From assembly GCA_030533445.1 (NCBI GenBank), contig CM060064.1:8328879-8392878 (forward strand): a stretch of 64,000 bases of DNA, in the 5' to 3' direction. Source of the stretch: Cyprinodon diabolis. Its lineage: Eukaryota; Chordata; Actinopteri; Cyprinodontiformes; Cyprinodontidae. The first letter of the stretch is position 1. Each line of letters begins with the position of its first letter. Shown in pieces: positions 44,321 to 56,303 of this stretch. The position numbers were made by a program, and so were the translations under genes. Under the pieces are notes generated by a model that made no database searches, had not been told where the DNA came from, and saw nothing but the letters and a program-made list of their open reading frames with translations.

Positions 44321-45339
44321 AAGAAGAAAGAAAATTGGGGAAATAAAAGGAAAACAGAAACATTGGCTACTTTAACCAAAGGACAACCAGTTATTACCTA
44401 ACATATCAAAGTTTAGAAATTTTAGGGTGAACCTGATAGAGGTTAGAAACACTTTTGATGGAATAGCTGATTAATCTATAATCCTGCAGATTCTGCCAGG
44501 TAGCAGAGTGAATGTCTTATTTTGAAAAGCCTGTCAGGGAAAAAAAAAGGATTAAAAATAACACCTTTCCATTACTATTCTAGTTACATAGCCAAACTAT
44601 TTTTGTTTAAAGAAACCCAATTTAACATGTTCTAATAACTAAACTTAATCACATTTATCCAAATTCATTTTAGGTAAAAAAAAAAAATATTAAGCAGTCC
44701 TTTAACTTTATTAAATTACTAGAAATGTATATTCTGATTAATTTTCTAGCTCAAATAACTGCTAGTGTTTTGGTTTAATGACAAACAGTGTGAGTTCTCC
44801 TCAAATGTTAACTACAGCTGGCAGTCAAATGAAAAGTGGTGCACTTATTTCTAATTATTTCCTTTATTAAAAACCATATCATAAATTCTCTCTAAATACA
44901 TACTTTTTTTTATTTATTTATTTTTTTTAGAATATTTGCTTCATGAATGAGGTATCGCTCAAACTAACTGTTTTTGACAGAAACTCACTACTGGTTCAGA
45001 TCATGTTTAGTTGTGTTTCTCTCCAAGTTGAAGCCACTAAAGGAGCTGCTATGGCCGTTAACTCTTTTAACTTTTTCTTTATCATAGAAAATAATTCCAG
45101 ATCAGTGCTCCTGTGTTTTCTTCTTTTTTGATTTTTCTGTATTCCCAAACCCACAGCAAAATGAGGCAGATTAAAACATTGTTATGCTAAATCTTTTTGT
45201 TTTAAAAGAGGAGTTTTTTGCACATCTATTCTCTTAGTTTAATAGTTGCTTTTATAGACTCCATACAAATCCTAAATTTTAATTCAGGGGAAAGCGATTG
45301 CTGTAAAGACACTGACCAAATGTAACAAATACCGTCAAA
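44321..45339. other. Gene-free AT-rich stretch
   Basis: A and T runs near 44680 and 44905. No gene. Confidence 0.5.
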
Positions 45340-45535
45340 TTAAAGTCGTAGTGAAAGTGTCGGTTCAACTGTTGTATTTTCGAATTCTACCGAGTGGTGC
45401 CCAACTTTAGACGACTGAATAAAGTAATTGTGATTGGTCGTTTATCAAGGGGGCGGGATTGTTGTGGTGGAAGATTTGCAAGCAAGTTTGGTTGTAGCCG
45501 GTTTGTCGGAAGCATCTTGCTAACCAGTTAGCAAC

Positions 45536-45588
45536 TTAGTGCTAGTAGGTTCCCAATGGGAAATTCCATTGGGACCAAGGAGCACTAA
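45536..45588 (+). repeat. Conserved hairpin in TTAA element copy 3
   Basis: Same arms as in copy 2 (24237-24289), with one arm change (AAGGAGCAC for AAGTAGCAC). It lies 45 bases upstream of the acidic ORF start. Confidence 0.8.
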
Positions 45589-45632
45589 ATTGGTGACTTA
45601 GAAACGACAGTGTCGTTTTGGACAGCGGAAAC

Positions 45633-45968
45633 ATGCAAGAGGAGGAGAGTTTAGTGTCGGAGGTCGTGGATGAGTCTCTTCCATCATATCATTTTTTATT
45701 TAGAGGAGGAAAGCGGGGACGAAGATGTTGTGGAAGAGGACGCCAGGGCGGCAGAAGCTTGGTTTGGTGTAGAAAGCTTACAGCCGTACATGTTTGAGCC
45801 CTTGCCTCGCAACACTGCCAGTTCTGTTAGCTCTACGCCTGCTGAAGACACAGACGTCCATCCCCCTGAACACTGGGACGGAACTCAATGCGAAAGGAAA
45901 TTATTTTTACTTCAACCGTTGCGTATATTAGCTGCAACATATGAAATAAGATGCTATGACCAAAAAAA
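45633..45968 (+). pseudogene. Acidic ORF remnant of the TTAA element
   Basis: The ATG at 45633 begins MQEEESLVSEVVDES. After a small indel near 45690 the frame continues as an acidic stretch (EEESGDEDVVEEDARAAEAW), then SLQPYMFEPLPR, a Ser/Thr-rich part and HPPEHWDGTQCERK. About 105-110 codons in all. Copy 2 keeps the start region in one frame (MQEESFVSEVVDES) but shifts later. The PY-FEP stretch after an acidic N-terminus recalls N-termini of some fish transposon-encoded proteins (inference). No catalytic domain. I do not recognise a function. Confidence 0.55.
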
Positions 45969-46160
45969 CAGGCTCACGTATAACTAACTGGCCTGCATAA
46001 GATAACGAACCCCCCCCCCCCCCCCCCAGATTTTAAGAAAATTTTTTTAAATAGAAATTTTCTAAATTTTGGGACAATATCGTCTGATAATGAGTACATT
46101 TATATACATGTTTAAGCCAGAATGATTTGACATGTAAATATGATTTCCTTACGACTTTAA

Positions 46161-47029
46161 GTAGAAAACTTTTGAACATAATTAATAAACTGGAATTGAC
46201 TGAAGTATTTATAGTTGCTGCTGAGAAGAAATGTATCTAACTGACTTTGAATCTGTCTATAATCGGACTGAATTGTGTAGAAACAGCCCTTAAAAAACAA
46301 GATGTTTTAGATGCAAACTTGCAGAGGAACAGCTAGAGAAAATTTTACAGAAAACATGGATGACAGGGATTTTACCGAGTGACTATTTTTATTTTTTTTT
46401 TTAAACAAACAAAGGCGATGGTGTTGCTATTCTGGGTTCACCTGATTCTCCAGGACAACAGAGGTCAGAGTTCAGACTGGGGTTTAATGGAGTTTAGAGT
46501 CGAGCGGCAGGAAATCAGTATCAGAGGAAAACATTGCACCAGAGCGGGGAGAGAAAGCAGCTGTAAGCCACTGCTAGCTGTAGAGTAGAGCGACAGCCAG
46601 CAGTGAGCCAAAGAGGCTACAGAGGCTACAGCTGACTGAGGCGGGCTATAGACCACAGACAATCAGATAAGTCCTCAGGGCGGACAAAATACTGAAGGTG
46701 GTACATCAGAGAAGCCCGCCAAGGAGACTGAGCTAGGAGGATCTATGGCTGGCTGACAGTGGAGGATCAGCGCAGCCTGTAGGCTGCAGGGGTAAGAAGA
46801 CATTAGCTGGTCGGTGTCTGCGCTGGAGGCAGGATATGAAACAGTCCTTCTAGGCTAAATGAAAACAACTTAAACAAAAGCCACCTAAGAACTTTTTAAG
46901 AGGATTCCCCACTTCCTTCATTGTATTTCCTCCATCTTTACTTTTGATTAAAAAATGACATGGCTCTGTAATTCTGTCCTATGGTTGTGTAAACACAAGA
47001 TTACTGAATTGATTAGTGGATGAACGTTT
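46161..47029. other. Gene-free stretch
   Basis: 46470-46830 is GC-richer with CAGCAGTGAGCC and short direct repeats (AGAGGCTAC twice, 46610-46630). It might be an LTR or other repeat but no ends were found. Confidence 0.4.
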
Positions 47030-47339
47030 GTACCTTGCGGCAAGAATGTTTCCGTTCGATGAAGTTTGCATGTTCCCCCTGAGTGTGTGGGTTGTCTCTG
47101 GGTGCTCCAGCTTCCACAGTCCAAAATCATGACTGTAAGGTTAATTTTCTCATCTAAATTCTCCTTAGGTCTGTGTGAATGGTTGTTTGTCCTGTTTGTC
47201 TCTGTATTGCCCTGCAATGGACCGGCGACCAGTCCAGGGTGTACCCCGCCTCTCGCCCGTAGACAGCAGGAGATAGGCACCAACACCCCTCACGACCCCA
47301 GCAGGGACCCAAGTGTGATGGAAAATGGATGGATGGATG
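47030..47339 (+). mobile_element. SINE copy 2, decayed head, GGAT tail
   Basis: Shares with the SINE at 928 the phrases CAGTCCAAAATCATGACTG, TAAATTCTCCTTAGG, TGCCCTGCAATGGACCGGCG and CCCCGCCTCTCGCCCG, and the same GGAT tail. The B box is damaged (TTCCGTTCGATG), so transcription is unlikely. Confidence 0.78.
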
Positions 47340-48348
47340 TTTGCTACTCCACATTTTTTTTTTTTTACAAAGGAATGCTTAAAAAAAAAGTAACAACAAA
47401 CATAAAAGAAAAGGGGAATTCACTCCATCTAAACCATCAATGAAACTAAGCAAATGCAGCGTCTATCCTTTCTTCCTGCAGGATGTCATGTTCTGTATGT
47501 TGTCCATAGAGCCAAAATGGAGACAGGAGCGGGTGATGACGATAACGAAGATTCAATGTTAGAATTGGAGAAAGCAGTTAAGGAAAATGGCCAACAGTGA
47601 ACTTGACTACCGAGGAGTGTGGAGAATGGCATGGGACGTAGGTGAGAGAGAGAGAGATGTATTAACACAAAGGTAGCTGAACAAAGGCAAAAGGAAACGT
47701 TTAAAGGAAGAATAGACAAGCATGTTTAGTTTTTTTATGCTTAAAGTGGATGAAGCGTTAAAAACCAACAAGCCCACCAACACATCCCTCCGTTGCCTTC
47801 AATAGGCTGTGTTTCCAATTCAGGTGCAGAATTTCCTGTGCAGTCCTCAGGATGTGATGTCATTTGATGCTGTATGTGCACAGCTTTGATAAAAGAAGTC
47901 ACAGTTTTTTCAGTAGTAGTTGCATGTCGTGGTGATGGAGTTAACCGTCATGTAGTAAACAGCATCTCCAGTGGTGTGCTGTGAATACGACCTGTCTGCG
48001 TTTTCGTGCACACCCATGATGGCTGCGCTGATCGCTGATGTTACCCTCAGCACCACTCATGTCTCTCGTGAGTCTCATTTCTTCATCCTGCCTCTAGATA
48101 CTTGGAATTTACTGAAGGACAGGTCAAAAAATCAGCTGAAAACTACTGTACAAAGGTAACAGAAATAAGAAATTAGACTAATATAGCTGAATGCTATTGG
48201 ACATAGTAAACAGGGAAAGCTTAAAAACAGAAATGAAATGACAAAGTTTGCAAGATGGACTGCAAAGACAGTTCACATCATCCTTTTCTTAATAGTTTGG
48301 TAAAAAGTTAAGAAAACTAACTTTTTACAAACTTTGTTTTCCAATTTT
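47340..48348. other. Gene-free stretch
   Basis: T and A runs near 47356 and 47381. No gene or repeat recognised. Confidence 0.5.
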
Positions 48349-48352
48349 TTAA

Positions 48353-48850
48353 AGCTACAGTGTGTAATTTTCAGCGACATCTAACGTCCAGACTGCAGAC
48401 TGCAGCAACATGAACATCTCCCCCCCACCGCTTCTCCCCCCCAACAGTACGGCGAGCGTTACGGGACAAAATGTCTTCCACGACGTCCGCATCACCTACC
48501 TTCTCAAGTGATGAGGTTTGTTTACATAGATAATTTTACAGATAGTATTTCATTAGTCTGTGTGTTCAGTACCGTCTCAGTTCATCTCTCTCAACTTGCC
48601 GTAGTTACTTTCGAGCGTAATGGCCGATCTCGCAATCGCTAGTTTGTTGGCTCTGCGCTGCCGTAGCGCAAAGATGTCTGCCTCCATGGCTGCGAGACCC
48701 GCTCCTATGTAATTATAAATAACGAATTCTAAGGCAACGCAAATATTAAGGTTAAGAGGCTGAGCTCGTAGATGATGATAAATAACATAGTTATGTATAA
48801 TATATTACATTTCTGACTGTATATCCCTGTAATTATTACACACTGTAGCT
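48353..48850. mobile_element. TTAA-flanked MITE with AGCTACAGTGTGTAA ends (498 bp)
   Basis: TTAA at 48349-48352 and 48851-48854. The left end is AGCTACAGTGTGTAATTTT and the right end reversed is AGCTACAGTGTGTAATAATT, an almost perfect inverted repeat of 18 or more bases. Non-coding. The TTAA target suggests piggyBac or Kolobok type. Confidence 0.85.
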
Positions 48851-48940
48851 TTAAATGAAAATCAAAACATTTTTAAATCATATGTAAGCATAAGAGTTGG
48901 ACCAGTTCTGCTTGATTTTTATTTGAACTGATTTCCTGAA

Positions 48941-49630
48941 GCCGGGCATACACTGTACGATTTATTTCACTTTTCGGGTCAACTTTCGTGCAAGAATTTT
49001 TCCAACGGTCTGAGTTTCAACTTGATCGGTTGTCATGCATTGTGTAGTGTACAGGGGGGTAACGAAGGCCGATCAGCCTCTCACGACCACCTCCCGATCA
49101 GGAATCGTAATGTCGGGAGAAAAGCAAATATATTTAAAATGCAGTCAGCCGTCTTGGGCAAGGAAGGATTGTTCTTCTTCTTCCTCACAGATGGAAATAC
49201 AAAAGCATGGCGGGGGTGTGAGTGAAATTGAGTTCTTTCTGTAAAATTGACAGACCCTAGTAGCCACGTTTGCTCAGCCATGTCTTTGTCCAAATACATC
49301 GTTGCATTTTTCTTTCAGGGTTTTCAGCACAAAATTGCACAAATTGCCAAGGCAGCGCGTTTCACTTTAGTGAGCTTCATATTCCTCTTCTAGTCATTTG
49401 GTTTCCGGCACCATCTCACTGCGGGGCTCAGTCCCACGTGGTTTTTACTGTAGATGTACAGTGTCGGGTCGCACAGTGTGAGAACATACATTGTGAGCTG
49501 TATGTTGTAACATACTGTAACTGTAACATACATTGTGAGCTCTGAACTATGAACTCACACTGTACGACGAAACAGCTATAGCTATAGCTGTGTGCAACGA
49601 TTGAAAAAAATCGCACAGTGTATTCCCGGC
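48941..49630. mobile_element. TTAA-type element with GCCGGGNATACACTGT ends (690 bp)
   Basis: The left end GCCGGGCATACACTGTACG and the right end reversed GCCGGGAATACACTGTGCG are inverted repeats. The right flank is TTAA (49631-49634); the left flank is TGAA, probably one substitution from TTAA. The 4.92-kb tandem array begins inside this element, so later array units carry only its last 135 or so bases. Confidence 0.78.
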
Positions 49631-49912
49631 TTAAGGTAATTATCTAAATTACATTCATGCATGAACTTTAGCTTCTGCATAGAAAATGCTCTAAGTTTTA
49701 CCCACTGACCTAATTAGTCTTCTCCTAAAAGTGTTTACATTTAGAAGAATAGTTCTAATTATTACCAGAAAAAATCACAAGGCCTCATAAAAATATGCAC
49801 CTTATTTTTTATAATTTTGCTAATAGTCTTAAATATTATAATTAATATGACTGGTAGTGATGTAACAAATGCAGCCAGTGCACTTTTTTATTTTTTGTGT
49901 GTGTATCAAAAG

Positions 49913-50757
49913 TAGGGTGGCCAGATGTCCGGCTTTAGGGCGGACAGTCCGGATTTTCATTGCACTGTCCGGCGTCCGGCGCCGCATCCAGCCGGACGTG
50001 TATTTGCCCTCCTTTACACCCAGATTCCACATACTCTGTCAGTGCTCCGCTCCGCTCAAGTACGTCGTGCGAAGTACTTGTCTGTCATGTAAATCAATGA
50101 GAGCTGTTCCACATCCTCCGCTACTCCTCCGCACGTCTCTGTCCACGTACGTCTTCTCCGTCTTTCACCGTCAAAATACGGAACTGAGCTCTTTTTGTCT
50201 CCGCTCCCGTCAGTCCAGATCAAGACCCGCAATTGCAATCGCACCAAACAGGATAAAGAATGTAGTGAAGACCCGGTTTGTCAAATTAAATTATAGTAAA
50301 AACAGGTCGGTTACTAGAAATTAGAGCATAGTTCGTATATATTCCCAAAATTAAGAGCAATTAATTAAATAACTGGATGCAGACTATTGGTGCTTCAACA
50401 GACCAAAAAATTCTTATTGCAGGAATGGATGAAGAGATGATGAGTTTGGAAGCGGAGAACAAACATAGTTCATACAAACTATGGATGATCCTGTTTATTC
50501 CTGTTACAAAAATCCACAGCAGAAAGAGAAAATATTTGGGCAGAAACTGAACATCTGCTGGATGATGATGGGGATTTTTTTTAATATGTCATATTAAATT
50601 AAACGTTCACAGGGTTTATACCGGAATGAGGAACTCTAATTTAATGCTCTTTTAATGCTATTAGAAATTATTTTAATTTCATCAACAAGTATCATGTACA
50701 CAAGTTATTAGTATACATGAAATAAGGAGCTGTAAGCACAGTTCCATGACTCAAGTT

Positions 50758-50824
<67 letters not shown>

Positions 50825-50913
50825 TATATATATATATATATATAGATATATATATATATATATATAGATATATATAGATATATATATATATATATATATA
50901 GATATATATAGAT

Positions 50914-50973
<60 letters not shown>

Positions 50974-51383
50974 CATGGTGAAATCATCTTTACTCTCGAC
51001 AGGCTGCAGCCATGTCACGAATTCCTCTTTTCCAGCCACTTTTTGACATTTGTATTGTCCTATTCTCTAGCTCTCTCTCCGCCTCAAGCTTCTTTTCCAA
51101 ACAACTGCTTTATGATCAATTGCAGCAGTTCTGCTCAAATTAATCGTGTCAAAAAATAGTCACTTTTTAAACACCACAATGTATTAAATAAATACAAATG
51201 CTGGGAACCAATTCTTTTTTTACATCTCTTTAATATTTTGTTCTATTCAACTACACAAGCATCATCTTTAAACTACTAAGAATTGTACTATAAATGTGAC
51301 TTTACCCGATTCTTATGTACACCTTAGTAATTGATATGCCGCACAATGTCCTCCTTTTTGGTGTTATAGAAATGGCCACCCTA
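49913..51383. mobile_element. Non-autonomous hAT element (1,471 bp), in unit 1
   Basis: Starts TAGGGTGGCCAGATGTCC and ends AATGGCCACCCTA. The 8-bp duplication ATCAAAAG is exact at 49905-49912 and 51384-51391. It contains GGACAGTCCGG / CCGGCGTCCGGCGCCG-rich subterminal sequence and the AT/GATA microsatellite. The 151-codon frame at 49869-50324 has no transposase motif. It inserted before the tandem duplication, as it is present in every unit. Confidence 0.88.
50762..50972. repeat. (TA)n and (GATA)n microsatellite, unit 1
   Basis: TA tract, then interspersed TAGATA, then about 15 GATA units. The same length and interruptions occur in unit 2. Confidence 0.95.
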
Positions 51384-52184
51384 ATCAAAAGTGTGCTGAA
51401 CATTAAATGTAAAAAAAGAAAAAAAAAAAAAAGGAAAGGCAAGGTAACCATCTAATGTTTTCAAAAATAGGCAACCTGGTTCCACTTCTCTGGGACCAAA
51501 TGGGCAACAAGCCCAGTTTTATTTTTCAAACATTACGGTGTGAGTGCATAATTGGATTTACTATTAGCATAATCGGACAACGTGAATGTTGCCTAGAATA
51601 TTCCCATGCGAGCTGCACTGCTCCTCTAAACCTTGCAGAAGATGGCGGGAGTACATCCAGCTTCCCCTAAGCTGCTCTTTGTCATTTAATATAACTAAAC
51701 TGTTGTAGTGGGCTGCATTCAAGGGTGGAAAGGGAAAAACATTTTTTCTGAGAAGTGCATCAAAGAGCAATTTCATCACTTTTAGTCACTGCAGGTGTAG
51801 ATAAATGTCTGGAAGACAAAAGATTTTAACTGTTGAAAAGAAACCTGCATAAAATGTCCCTTACTCCTAATTTACAGTAGTTAGCTTGTGATTTTTAGCC
51901 CTTAGTATCACAATAATAAAAGCCAGCAATGACCATAGAAGAAGATTGAGTGGCAGCAGTTTTGGATGTGATGAAGAATGGAAACTGTTTCTAAGAAAGG
52001 CAGCTTTAAGCTGATAGAAACACACACCTCTGCTGTGGCTTCAGTAAAATGTCTTGTTCTTGGAGAAGAAATGTGGCCGTTGTGTGCGTGTGGTGAACTT
52101 ATCCGTTCTGTTTGTGCTTCATAAATACCAGCCTGATCCCACGCCTGCTCTGACAATCCCATACTACACAGACGCACACACACA

Positions 52185-52440
52185 TCAGCACAGCATCCAT
52201 ATTAGATGCACCCCCTAGTTACTTCCTAATTAACACCTACTACTGCCATAATGAATCGTTTTCCCCCTTTCTGAAATCCCTTTGAAATTACGCAGGATTA
52301 AGGAAAATTGGAAGCTAAATTGGTGTGTGCATCTGTAATTTAATTGCATCTGAGGCTATTAATTAATAAGGTTCCTCCTTTAATAGTTAATGTATAATTG
52401 CTATTAATTAACCGCCAGTCCTGATAAAATGTGACCAAAA
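52185..52440. promoter_or_regulatory. Candidate enhancer, TAATTA-rich, unit 1
   Basis: Dense homeodomain-type motifs: CCTAATTAACACC, CATAATGAATCG, TGTAATTTAATTGC, CTATTAATTAATAAGG and CTATTAATTAACCGCC, in non-repetitive non-coding DNA. It is duplicated in unit 2 (57105-57360) and lost from unit 3. Function is inferred from motif density only. Confidence 0.35.
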
Positions 52441-54832
52441 TCAAACAAAAACAATTAGGTTTTTTTTTAGGTAAGTGTCTTTTAAAAGCCTCATTATTAG
52501 TACTAGAGGTAATATACAGTAGTTAGAATGATAAAGAAGGCACTGTAGATTTTAATTTGGATGAGGAGAGAGAGGAAAAACACAGCTGACATCCATAAGG
52601 GAATTACCATACGGTAATTATGGGATAAGCTCATTGTAACATGATAAATAATGCTGAGAATCTGTCCCCTCCAGTTAGGTTGATTCCTCTCTATATTAGG
52701 GCGACTTTAATTCCACGTTTTGTGTTGCAGTGAGTCAAAATAGTTGCTTCACAGTCCATTATTAAGAGTGTGGAAACAGTCCACCACTGATGACAGAGTC
52801 CTTTTTGTTGTTGTTGCAAATATCAATTTTTGGCACAGTTTGCCTGCTTGAAAGAAGAGTTATTTGAAGCTTTTCTTATGAGAAATTTCCTCATAGAAAA
52901 CAGTCATGCAAAGTCCTTTTGTTTGGGTCTTTTAATTGCAGTGCCAATCAGTATTTATACAATTAAGAGTATAAAACACAGTTACAGGCAAACGTTTACA
53001 TACTTCACACCCCTTGGATATTTGCATTACAGCCAAATACATCTTTGGGTATTATTGAAACTTTATGGGACAACTTAAAGTAGGCTGAAAGAGGAAGGTG
53101 AAGGATGCAAGGTTTTACAAAGATAAAAGAAGTGGTACCATGCTGCTTCCATTTAAGATGGTGGCCTGAGCAGATCTCCTTGGGTTCAATTAGATGTTAA
53201 ACAAAAAAAAACTGACTAGTCTGTTGTCATTAATAAAATGACTTCTAAAGTCAATTAGTTGCCCTTTATTTTAAGTAGATGTAAGAAAAATGGCAAGAAA
53301 AAGAAGATCTGCATATTTCAAAGATTAGTCTTTGCAGACAGATATAATATAAATGATCACTGTTTTCTTTAGCTTCCTATTGGTCTGTCATAATAATCCC
53401 AATAAATACTGAGGGTTGCAATATTACAAAAGGATGAATATTTGAAACCGCTTGGAAACTTATGACAGATACTGAGGAAGAGTCAAGTGAAAAAGGTATG
53501 AAAAGATTTGGTTAATGTTGACTGTTTTATTTGGTGTAAATCATTATATTTTGTGTTTTTTGCTTTAAATCTCTCACCAAGTGGTTCATAGTGAGATATA
53601 AATTGGGTGCCAGGTTGTGAGCCATAAACATGTAATAAAAAAATGGAACTTTAAACAAAACCAACAATTATATCTAATGCCTTATTACCACGAGTAGAAA
53701 ACAACAGCATGACCTAAAATTTCTGCGCTGCATGAGAGAAAGAAAGATGCCATTTTTTGGAGTGCTTTTCCATCCTAAAGTGCTTTTTGGTCTCAGTTTC
53801 ACTCCAGTCACACAGTCAACAATCAGTTTGCTTTGAATTAAACGTAACAAACAGCAAATATAACCATGTCTTGTTTTTTTTACAGTGGGATTTGCTGATG
53901 ACTCTGCAACTCATAAAGAAAATCGTTTTTTTTTTATCTAATGAGACATGAGCTACAGGAAAGAAGGAAAGAACCTCAACTAGAACAACCTAAAAACTCT
54001 TTTTTCTCTTGGTTCACCAAGGGAAGGAGCTGGAGTCCAGCTGCTGAACATTTACAGCATATTAGCTTCATGTCGGTCACACCTTTTGGTGGCAATGCAT
54101 CTTCATTTACTTCCTCTCTGTGTTCACCTGCACGCTCAGCTCTCCTTTCCCCCAGACAGGCAGGGATATGCTGGGAGTCCACAGGGACTTGTGGAATATT
54201 TCACTCCGCCAGTGAGGAACCCGGTGGGAATACGGGTTGAGACTGTGCGAGTGTGTATCTCATTAGTTCAGTTATGTAATTTGGAGCACTGATAATCCCC
54301 TAACACAGCCAAGTTGCGCACCTCAGAAACAAGAGTCTGAGTCGTCAACATGCAGACAAGTACACCCTAAGCTGCTAATTGCTGGTTGTAGTAATGTGAC
54401 TCGTAATATACTGTAAGCTGTATGTTGTAACATACTGTAACTGTAACATACATTGTGAGCTCTGAACTATGAACTCACACTGTACGACGAAACAGCTATA
54501 GCTATAGCTGTGTGCAACGATTGAAAAAAATCGCACAGTGTATTCCCGGCTTAAGGTAATTATCTAAATTACATTCATGCATGAACTTTAGCTTCTGCAT
54601 AGAAAATGCTCTAAGTTTTACCCACTGACCTAATTAGTCTTCTCCTAAAAGTGTTTACATTTAGAAGAATAGTTCTAATTATTACCAGAAAAAATCACAA
54701 GGCCTCATAAAAATATGCACCTTATTTTTTATAATTTTGCTAATAGTCTTAAATATTATAATTAATATGACTGGTAGTGATGTAACAAATGCAGCCAGTG
54801 CACTTTTTTATTTTTTGTGTGTGTATCAAAAG

Positions 54833-55677
54833 TAGGGTGGCCAGATGTCCGGCTTTAGGGCGGACAGTCCGGATTTTCATTGCACTGTCCGGCGTCCGGC
54901 GCCGCATCCAGCCGGACGTGTATTTGCCCTCCTTTACACCCAGATTCCACATACTCTGTCAGTGCTCCGCTCCGCTCAAGTACGTCGTGCGAAGTACTTG
55001 TCTGTCATGTAAATCAATGAGAGCTGTTCCACATCCTCCGCTACTCCTCCGCACGTCTCTGTCCACGTACGTCTTCTCCGTCTTTCACCGTCAAAATACG
55101 GAACTGAGCTCTTTTTGTCTCCGCTCCCGTCAGTCCAGATCAAGACCCGCAATTGCAATCGCACCAAACAGGATAAAGAATGTAGTGAAGACCCGGTTTG
55201 TCAAATTAAATTATAGTAAAAACAGGTCGGTTACTAGAAATTAGAGCATAGTTCGTATATATTCCCAAAATTAAGAGCAATTAATTAAATAACTGGATGC
55301 AGACTATTGGTGCTTCAACAGACCAAAAAATTCTTATTGCAGGAATGGATGAAGAGATGATGAGTTTGGAAGCGGAGAACAAACATAGTTCATACAAACT
55401 ATGGATGATCCTGTTTATTCCTGTTACAAAAATCCACAGCAGAAAGAGAAAATATTTGGGCAGAAACTGAACATCTGCTGGATGATGATGGGGATTTTTT
55501 TTAATATGTCATATTAAATTAAACGTTCACAGGGTTTATACCGGAATGAGGAACTCTAATTTAATGCTCTTTTAATGCTATTAGAAATTATTTTAATTTC
55601 ATCAACAAGTATCATGTACACAAGTTATTAGTATACATGAAATAAGGAGCTGTAAGCACAGTTCCATGACTCAAGTT

Positions 55678-55744
<67 letters not shown>

Positions 55745-55833
55745 TATATATATATATATATATAGATATATATATATATATATATAGATATATATAGATA
55801 TATATATATATATATATATAGATATATATAGAT

Positions 55834-55893
<60 letters not shown>

Positions 55894-56303
55894 CATGGTG
55901 AAATCATCTTTACTCTCGACAGGCTGCAGCCATGTCACGAATTCCTCTTTTCCAGCCACTTTTTGACATTTGTATTGTCCTATTCTCTAGCTCTCTCTCC
56001 GCCTCAAGCTTCTTTTCCAAACAACTGCTTTATGATCAATTGCAGCAGTTCTGCTCAAATTAATCGTGTCAAAAAATAGTCACTTTTTAAACACCACAAT
56101 GTATTAAATAAATACAAATGCTGGGAACCAATTCTTTTTTTACATCTCTTTAATATTTTGTTCTATTCAACTACACAAGCATCATCTTTAAACTACTAAG
56201 AATTGTACTATAAATGTGACTTTACCCGATTCTTATGTACACCTTAGTAATTGATATGCCGCACAATGTCCTCCTTTTTGGTGTTATAGAAATGGCCACC
56301 CTA
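54833..56303. mobile_element. hAT element (1,471 bp), in unit 2
   Basis: Duplicate of the element at 49913-51383, including the ATCAAAAG flanks. A copy by duplication and not a new insertion. Confidence 0.88.
55682..55892. repeat. (TA)n and (GATA)n microsatellite, unit 2
   Basis: Same length and interruptions as at 50762-50972. Confidence 0.95.

Larger units (their letters stand above)
45344..46156 (+). mobile_element. TTAA-flanked element, copy 3 (813 bp)
   Basis: TTAA at 45340-45343 and 46157-46160. Ends AGTCGTAGTGAAAG and TTTCCTTACGACT. Order: CCAAT/GC-box promoter phrase (GTGATTGGTCG...GGGGGCGGGATTG, near 45430-45463), hairpin (45536-45588), acidic ORF (from 45633), and a homopolymer of 18 C at 46010-46027 where copy 2 has A. 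This is the best-preserved copy. No transposase is encoded, so piggyBac versus Kolobok type is undecided. Confidence 0.85.
49496..54415. repeat. Tandem unit 1 (4,920 bp)
   Basis: Starts at AGCTGTATGTTG inside a TTAA-type element and ends before the next AGCTGTATGTTG. The unit holds the right arm of that element, a complete hAT element, AT/GATA microsatellites, a TAATTA-rich block and non-coding DNA to the end. No gene of coding quality is present; the frames at 49869-50324 and 53941-54240 have no recognisable domain. Unit 2 reads identical. Confidence 0.97.

Noticed and set aside
45633..45968. Assignment of the acidic ORF to the P2X7-like cysteine-rich domain family
   Set aside because: Only the acidic N-terminal look and a PY-FEP stretch agree; the diagnostic cysteine cluster is absent.
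49869..50324. 151-codon ORF repeated in all three tandem units
   Set aside because: It lies across the end of a non-autonomous hAT element and starts outside it; no domain, and its repetition only reflects the duplication.
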